Shown: piece after piece, positions 12,315 to 12,604 of the stretch
Position numbering within the stretch: the stretch's first letter is position 1
Layout of the letters: each line of letters opens with the position of its first letter
Origin: JBAVQS01 sp049694275
Lineage (GTDB): Bacteria > Chloroflexota > Anaerolineae > UBA4142 > SHND01
Direction of reading: 5' to 3'
Length of the DNA stretch: 12,604 bases
NCBI GenBank assembly: GCA_049694275.1
Contig: JBAVQS010000077.1
Span: 1 to 12,604, forward strand
The notes under the pieces: model-generated
Databases searched by the model: none
The model's input: the letters and a program-made list of their open reading frames with translations, nothing else
What the model was told of the DNA's origin: nothing
Translations under genes and position numbers: made by a program

Positions 12315-12604
12315 TTAGCGCGTTCCCCGCTGAAAGACCGCCTGCCAGGGCGCGTAGCGGCTAAAGAATTTGTCGCGAATCGCAAGCTGGCCGTCGACGT
12401 AAATCTCGCGATAGATGGTCACATCCTCGCCATCCACTGCAAAATCCACCTGCTTGATCACCCCTTTCGGGAGTGTCGGATCGTCATTATAGATCGCCGG
12501 ACCGTGCGGCTTGACGTTCGTCTCTTCCGGTCCGACCATCTTGACCTCGCGGTTCGGCTTGGTCCCGTAGAGATTGAAGGTGAGCGTCGTGTTCTTTTCG
12601 TCGA
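12315..12604 (-). CDS. VanW-family protein, C-terminal part (gene continues beyond the window)
   Basis: The reading frame is open to the window edge, so only the last 95 or so residues are visible. They read TFNLYGTKPNREVKMVGPEE, then VKPHGPAIYNDDPTLPKGV and VDFAVDGEDVTIYREIYVDG, and end in FFSRYAPWQAVFQRGTR. This matches the C-terminal region of VanW-family proteins, where a G5-like beta segment (VDGxDVTxxRxxYxxG, then SRYxPWxAV) follows the VanW domain. Such proteins are usually secreted or membrane-anchored and linked to the cell envelope; their exact function is unsettled. An internal ATG at 12539 is unlikely to be the true start because homology continues upstream of it. The stop at 12315-12317 lies 10 bases from the hairpin terminator that converges with ruvA. 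Confidence 0.8.
   Translation of the reverse strand, partial: DEKNTTLTFNLYGTKPNREVKMVGPEETNVKPHGPAIYNDDPTLPKGVIKQVDFAVDGEDVTIYREIYVDGQLAIRDKFFSRYAPWQAVFQRGTR

Overview
The window looks like a piece of chromosome from a GC-rich bacterium, most likely a member of the Chloroflexota. This is inferred from the mix of genes: PTPTP and ATATAQA low-complexity linkers in membrane-anchored LamG-like proteins, a VanW/G5-type C-terminus, an M32 carboxypeptidase, and a yebC-ruvC neighbourhood. No rRNA, tRNA, CRISPR array, insertion sequence or phage gene is visible. The content is mostly housekeeping, with an accessory left edge and two unusual intergenic regions.

Left part (1-2041). A small membrane protein of unknown function converges on a decaying MNT/HEPN toxin-antitoxin pair. 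The MNT nucleotidyltransferase is intact in its catalytic core, but the HEPN partner breaks off after 44 codons. The MNT gene has a good promoter that would give a nearly leaderless mRNA. It diverges from an alpha/beta hydrolase with its own promoter, and an 8-bp inverted repeat touches both -35 boxes.

Middle part, minus strand (7656 down to 2073). A sigma70-type promoter precedes a tightly packed five-gene run: a circularly permuted ATP-grasp ligase, a 132-aa protein with a basic tail, an FAD-dependent DAO/sarcosine-oxidase-like enzyme, an M32 metallocarboxypeptidase, and rsmI. Spacings are 7, 63, -1 and 8 bases. A perfect 10-bp stem-loop at the M32/rsmI junction buries the rsmI TTG start, which suggests translational coupling. 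The ligase, oxidase and peptidase could act in one amino-acid or peptide pathway, but the substrate is unknown.

Right part, plus strand (7721-12246). An extended -10 promoter drives a long yebC leader of about 250 nt. The leader holds a closing helix, internal hairpins, a terminator-like hairpin with a T-run, and further hairpins next to the yebC Shine-Dalgarno. It is a candidate small RNA or cis-regulatory switch. yebC is followed by two short arrays of different heptanucleotide repeats, the second running into the ruvC start codon. Two membrane-anchored LamG-like genes, the second split by a frameshift, lie between ruvC and ruvA, and ruvA has its own clear promoter. A strong hairpin terminator separates ruvA from the convergent end of a VanW-family gene that runs off the window.
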